Assembly (NCBI GenBank): GCA_030917105.1
Contig: JAUPVI010000027.1
Coordinates: 1 to 9,517 of the forward strand
Reading direction: 5' to 3'
From: Candidatus Babelota bacterium
Lineage (GTDB): Bacteria; Babelota; Babeliae; Babelales; JAUPTZ01
DNA length: 9,517 bases
Below, one piece after another: positions 7,523 through 9,517 of the stretch (within the stretch, counting starts at the first letter, position 1; each line of letters opens with the position of its first letter). The position numbers and the translations under genes are program-made. Below the pieces are notes generated by a model. The model had not been told where the DNA came from, ran no database searches, and saw only the letters and a program-made list of their open reading frames with translations.

Positions 7523-7563
7523 TCCTTCTTAAGCAATGTTTACTTAGAACAACTTCGAGCAGC

Positions 7564-7587
7564 TTTCAAAAAACATGTTTTTTGAAA
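7564..7587. repeat. Perfect 24-bp palindrome over the sbcD transcription start
   Basis: TTTCAAAAAACA at 7564-7575 is followed directly by its exact reverse complement TGTTTTTTGAAA at 7576-7587. It lies just downstream of the TATCAT box, so the expected start point (about 7584) falls within it. That is a typical position for a repressor operator. In RNA it could fold into a weak A/U hairpin, but no U tail follows on the minus strand, so a terminator is unlikely. Confidence 0.7.
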
Positions 7588-7590
7588 AGA

Positions 7591-7619
7591 ATGATAGAGT
7601 AATCAACTTCTTATCTCAA
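7591..7619 (-). promoter_or_regulatory. Sigma-70-type promoter for sbcD-cysS
   Basis: TTGAGA (7619-7614) and TATCAT (7596-7591) each match the consensus at five of six positions and are exactly 17 bases apart on the minus strand. They lie between the HAD gene stop and the sbcD start, so sbcD-cysS can be transcribed independently of the HAD gene. This is the best promoter match I found in the window. Confidence 0.6.
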
Positions 7620-7630
7620 GAACAGGCCAT

Positions 7631-8410
7631 TTATTGAAAATCAAAACCTATTTCTTTGTACCATGCTGCAAGCTCAGCTGGTGGTTTGCGACTAAAGAGC
7701 AATGCCTGCATCCCTTCTGCGAGGGCAGCCTGGATGTTATTCATTTGATCATCAATAAAAAGCATAGTTGACGGCTCGCCTCCAACCTTTTGAATCATCG
7801 CCTTAAACGCTCGTGCATCTGGCTTGGTGACACCAAGATGGCCTGCAACTACGGCATTGCGCACCGGGATACTTTCATAGAGATCAGCAAATGACGCTTT
7901 AAACAAAGCAAATAGCTCAATTGGCATATTAGAGAAAAGAAACACGTTTTCACCCCCGTATTTCTTAACGATATGATGAAAAAGCTTTACCCCCACATTC
8001 AATGGCTTACTGCTTTCCATCAAAAAGTCAGGCCGCGTAAAGAAATCAACTGCATGATCCAGCACAATGCGTACTTTAGGCTCACATTCCACGTAATTAG
8101 TTAGCATATAGGTCATTGCAACCTTGTATCCTTCATACGTCAAGGAACCCTCATCCACGGCACGGCGAATGTGTCGCGCTGGTTTATCAGGACTAAATTC
8201 AGTACAAAGTTTATAGTCACACAGCGGGCAATACTTGGTCAAAAGGCCATACAGGACTGCGCGTACGTCGCCAGACCAGAAAGTGTCGATCCGCGGATCA
8301 TTTTTGGCTTTTTCTGCCAAATACACGGAAAATGAAGCTGAAACGTCCTGCGTCATTAACACATTATGAATATCAAAAAGAACTGACCGAATAGGCTTTA
8401 GCGTGCTCAT
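7631..8410 (-). CDS. HAD-superfamily hydrolase (subfamily IA-like)
   Basis: A 259-residue haloacid-dehalogenase-like protein, probably a cytoplasmic phosphatase of unknown substrate. Motif I is VLFDIHNVL with the nucleophile Asp13. Motif II is LFSNM with Ser160. Motif III is VTKPDARAF with Lys196. Motif IV is LFIDDQMNN with Asp220-Asp221. The second Asp of the usual DxD is His15, so the general acid/base residue is altered, as in some HAD groups with G, N or H here. The inserted helical cap (about 20-130) carries CPLCDYKLC at 61-69, three cysteines that could bind a metal or be redox-active. The start ATG has AAAGGGG a few bases upstream. A YihX-like sugar-phosphate phosphatase is one possibility, not established. 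Confidence 0.85.
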   Translation of the reverse strand: MSTLKPIRSVLFDIHNVLMTQDVSASFSVYLAEKAKNDPRIDTFWSGDVRAVLYGLLTKYCPLCDYKLCTEFSPDKPARHIRRAVDEGSLTYEGYKVAMTYMLTNYVECEPKVRIVLDHAVDFFTRPDFLMESSKPLNVGVKLFHHIVKKYGGENVFLFSNMPIELFALFKASFADLYESIPVRNAVVAGHLGVTKPDARAFKAMIQKVGGEPSTMLFIDDQMNNIQAALAEGMQALLFSRKPPAELAAWYKEIGFDFQ

Positions 8411-8470
8411 ACCACCCCTTTAAAAATTGTTGAAGGCGGAGAGAATACCACAAAAGTCCGCTAGACGCAC

Positions 8471-8497
8471 AAAAAAGGACCAGCAATCAACTGGCCC
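8471..8497 (-). terminator. Rho-independent terminator, minus strand
   Basis: Read on the minus strand, GGGCCAG (8497-8491), a seven-base loop, and CTGGTCC (8483-8477) form a 7-bp stem with one G-U pair, followed by six T residues (8476-8471). The orientation requires a minus-strand transcript from the right. The large gene there is on the plus strand, so the terminator points to a small transcript within 8500-8720, matching the two tiny ORFs that end seven bases before the stem. Confidence 0.7.
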
Positions 8498-8503
8498 CAA
8501 TTA

Positions 8504-8557
8504 TTATTTTGGCATAAATCGTGCAAGAAACGCTTGATCTCGATACCCAGCCTTCAT
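8504..8557 (-). CDS. Possible 17-residue ORF ending at a double stop before the terminator
   Basis: The frame MKAGYRDQAFLARFMPK starts at ATG 8557 and ends in TAA TAA, seven bases before the terminator stem. It has no ribosome site of its own, but its ATG overlaps the TGA of the preceding 9-codon ORF (ATGA), which would allow translational coupling. An in-frame TAA lies two codons upstream. It could be a small protein, the 3' remnant of a lost gene, or chance within a small RNA. I do not recognise it. Confidence 0.3.
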   Translation of the reverse strand: MKAGYRDQAFLARFMPK

Positions 8558-8583
8558 TTTTTATATGAGTTAGTCATGGTCAT
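8554..8583 (-). CDS. Possible 9-residue upstream ORF with a Shine-Dalgarno site
   Basis: ATG at 8583 has AGGA five bases upstream and encodes MTMTNSYKK before TGA. The stop overlaps the next ATG within a run of six A residues. One extra A there would fuse both frames into a single 26-residue protein. The arrangement suggests a coupled leader, a slippage site or a recently frameshifted small gene. It is very short, so confidence is low. Confidence 0.25.
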   Translation of the reverse strand: MTMTNSYKK

Positions 8584-8620
8584 TGAATTCCTGAATGCCA
8601 CTTAAGCGGGAAAGCAAAAG

Positions 8621-8650
8621 AATATAAACAGCAAAAAGCTTTCAAAACAA
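8621..8650 (-). promoter_or_regulatory. Possible promoter of the miniature minus-strand unit
   Basis: TTGTTT (8650-8645) and TATATT (8626-8621; five of six to TATAAT) are 18 bases apart. The expected start near 8614 would give a transcript of about 145 bases ending at the terminator at 8471. Confidence 0.35.
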
Positions 8651-8720
8651 GGCCTTTTTATTTCATACTAAAAATATACGTTAATGTTTTATAAAGATAG
8701 TTTACTGACGGGTCAGGGAT

Positions 8721-9517
8721 ATGAAACACAGACTATTGCATATTCTTATCATCACTCTGTTCACTAACGGTCACTGCCTTGCTATGACTATGCCACAGAA
8801 CAATCCGTACATAAACCCTGCTTTTTTTAGCAATGTATCGCAGCACTATCCGAGCATGATGCTAAACCAAGCATCCATGCCTATGATGGGCTACAATAAC
8901 CCCTTTGGGCTCTATGCTAGCCAAGTTGAGGCCGACCAAATACTGAGCGAAATAAAGAAGATACTCATAACTCTCGCCCCTCTCTCTAGAAATTTAGAAG
9001 TTCTTGCTCAACAACGGCAGATGGGGGCCCTCGATCCTCTGGCCACAAGTTGTGCCGAAGAATACAAAAGTATGATGTCTGAGGAAGAGAAAAAAGAACC
9101 ATACAACATTCTACACAAGCTCGACACAGAACTAAGAGGTCTAGAAGAACGCATACAAAAACACCAAAAAACCGCCGGTACGACAGTATTTTCTACCTAT
9201 GCTGAAAATCAACGCCGGCATACCCGCAATCTCATAATTACCTCTGGCCTCACTACGTACGTAGCCTCCAGGCTTTCCGAAGAATTTTCCACTCTTGCTG
9301 CGCTTGCGCTCGCTGGCATCAAAAACACATTAAGCACAAACAAGAGTAAGCACAAGATACCTGAGAAGAAAAGAAATGAAATCAAGAACTTCCTCGTCAC
9401 AGGAAACAGCATCACCACGCCGCCATCTCTAGAAAACGCCTGGTACCCAAAAAGCACAAAGTATACTATCGCAAAAATTTTTGCTGATTTTAAAAAGAAC
9501 GCAAAAGAAAAGTACAT
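8721..9517 (+). CDS. Exported protein of unknown function, N-terminal part (3' end outside window)
   Basis: An open frame of 265 codons runs from ATG at 8721 off the right edge without a stop. The first 21 residues (MKHRLLHILIITLFTNGHCLA) form a signal peptide with a basic start, a hydrophobic core and a likely cleavage after CLA. The mature N-terminus (about 22-70) is rich in Met, Asn, Pro, Tyr and Ser and looks disordered (NNPYINPAFF, SMPMMGYNNPFG). From about 73 to 160 it is charged and helical, possibly coiled-coil (SEIKKILITLAPLSRNLEVL, LRGLEERIQKH), followed by a Lys-rich region. I recognise no domain. AGGG lies two bases before the ATG, closer than ideal, but the signal peptide supports this start. 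It is transcribed divergently from the HAD gene. Confidence 0.75.
   Translation, partial: MKHRLLHILIITLFTNGHCLAMTMPQNNPYINPAFFSNVSQHYPSMMLNQASMPMMGYNNPFGLYASQVEADQILSEIKKILITLAPLSRNLEVLAQQRQMGALDPLATSCAEEYKSMMSEEEKKEPYNILHKLDTELRGLEERIQKHQKTAGTTVFSTYAENQRRHTRNLIITSGLTTYVASRLSEEFSTLAALALAGIKNTLSTNKSKHKIPEKKRNEIKNFLVTGNSITTPPSLENAWYPKSTKYTIAKIFADFKKNAKEKY

Larger units (their letters stand above)
8411..8720. other. Divergent intergenic region holding a miniature minus-strand unit
   Basis: This 310-base gap separates the HAD gene (minus) from the right-hand exported protein (plus). From right to left on the minus strand it holds promoter-like boxes (8650-8621), a ribosome site, two overlapping tiny ORFs (8583-8504) and a T-tailed hairpin (8497-8471). 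On the plus strand, TATAAA at 8690-8695 could be the -10 box of the downstream gene, but no good -35 box precedes it. Confidence 0.5.

Noticed and set aside
8633..8659. Hairpin AAAAAG/CTTTTT with extra inner pairs, possible bidirectional terminator
   Set aside because: The stem is mostly A-T with a bulge and G-T pairs, overlaps promoter-like boxes, and no plus-strand gene precedes it.
9209..9517. Minus-strand open frame with hydrophobic, membrane-like segments
   Set aside because: It is antisense to the Lys-rich part of the plus-strand exported protein; Lys codons read backwards give Phe/Leu-rich peptides. The plus-strand frame has a signal peptide and a start.
1..9517. CRISPR arrays, tRNA/rRNA genes, transposases, phage genes, toxin-antitoxin pairs
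   Set aside because: I looked for regular repeats, tRNA-like ends, recombinase motifs and paired small genes, and found none beyond the weak tiny-ORF pair reported above.

Overview
This 9.5-kb window is chromosomal bacterial DNA of moderate GC content, densely packed with genes, with no phage, transposon, CRISPR, tRNA or rRNA sequence that I could see. It carries conserved housekeeping genes (mnmG, trxA, cysS, an sbcD-type nuclease) alongside poorly conserved exported proteins, including one with a J-domain. Signal peptides and exported hypothetical proteins next to compact core genes fit a Gram-negative-type, possibly host-associated lineage such as Candidatus Dependentiae (TM6). That placement is an inference from gene style and is uncertain.

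Layout on the minus strand, in transcription order from right to left: a HAD-family hydrolase (8410-7631), an SbcD/Mre11-like exonuclease (7522-6236) overlapping cysS (6246-4852), an exported J-domain protein (4776-3490), mnmG (2682-829), and the N-terminal part of an ABC_sub_bind-family protein (715 to the left edge). On the plus strand: a canonical 107-residue thioredoxin (3164-3487), lying tail to tail with the J-domain gene with two bases between their stops, and an exported protein of unknown function (8721 to the right edge).

Two intergenic regions hold more than spacer. Between the divergent mnmG and trxA genes (2683-3163) there is a possible promoter, a 19-codon ORF with a ribosome binding site, nested inverted arms, and a perfect 10-bp hairpin followed by T residues. 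Together these look like a small plus-strand transcript that stops just before trxA, or a leader/attenuator for it. Between the divergent HAD gene and the right-hand exported protein (8411-8720) there is a miniature minus-strand unit: promoter-like boxes, a Shine-Dalgarno site, two tiny ORFs joined by an ATGA overlap, a double stop and a T-tailed hairpin.

The best regulatory signal is upstream of sbcD-cysS: TTGAGA and TATCAT boxes 17 bases apart, with a perfect 24-bp palindrome over the expected transcription start. The most unusual proteins are the exported J-domain protein, since bacterial Hsp70 partners are normally cytoplasmic, and the ABC_sub_bind-family protein, which lacks the expected signal peptide. 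No multi-gene system of a clearly new type is evident. The small-transcript candidates and the exported proteins are the parts most likely to be undescribed.
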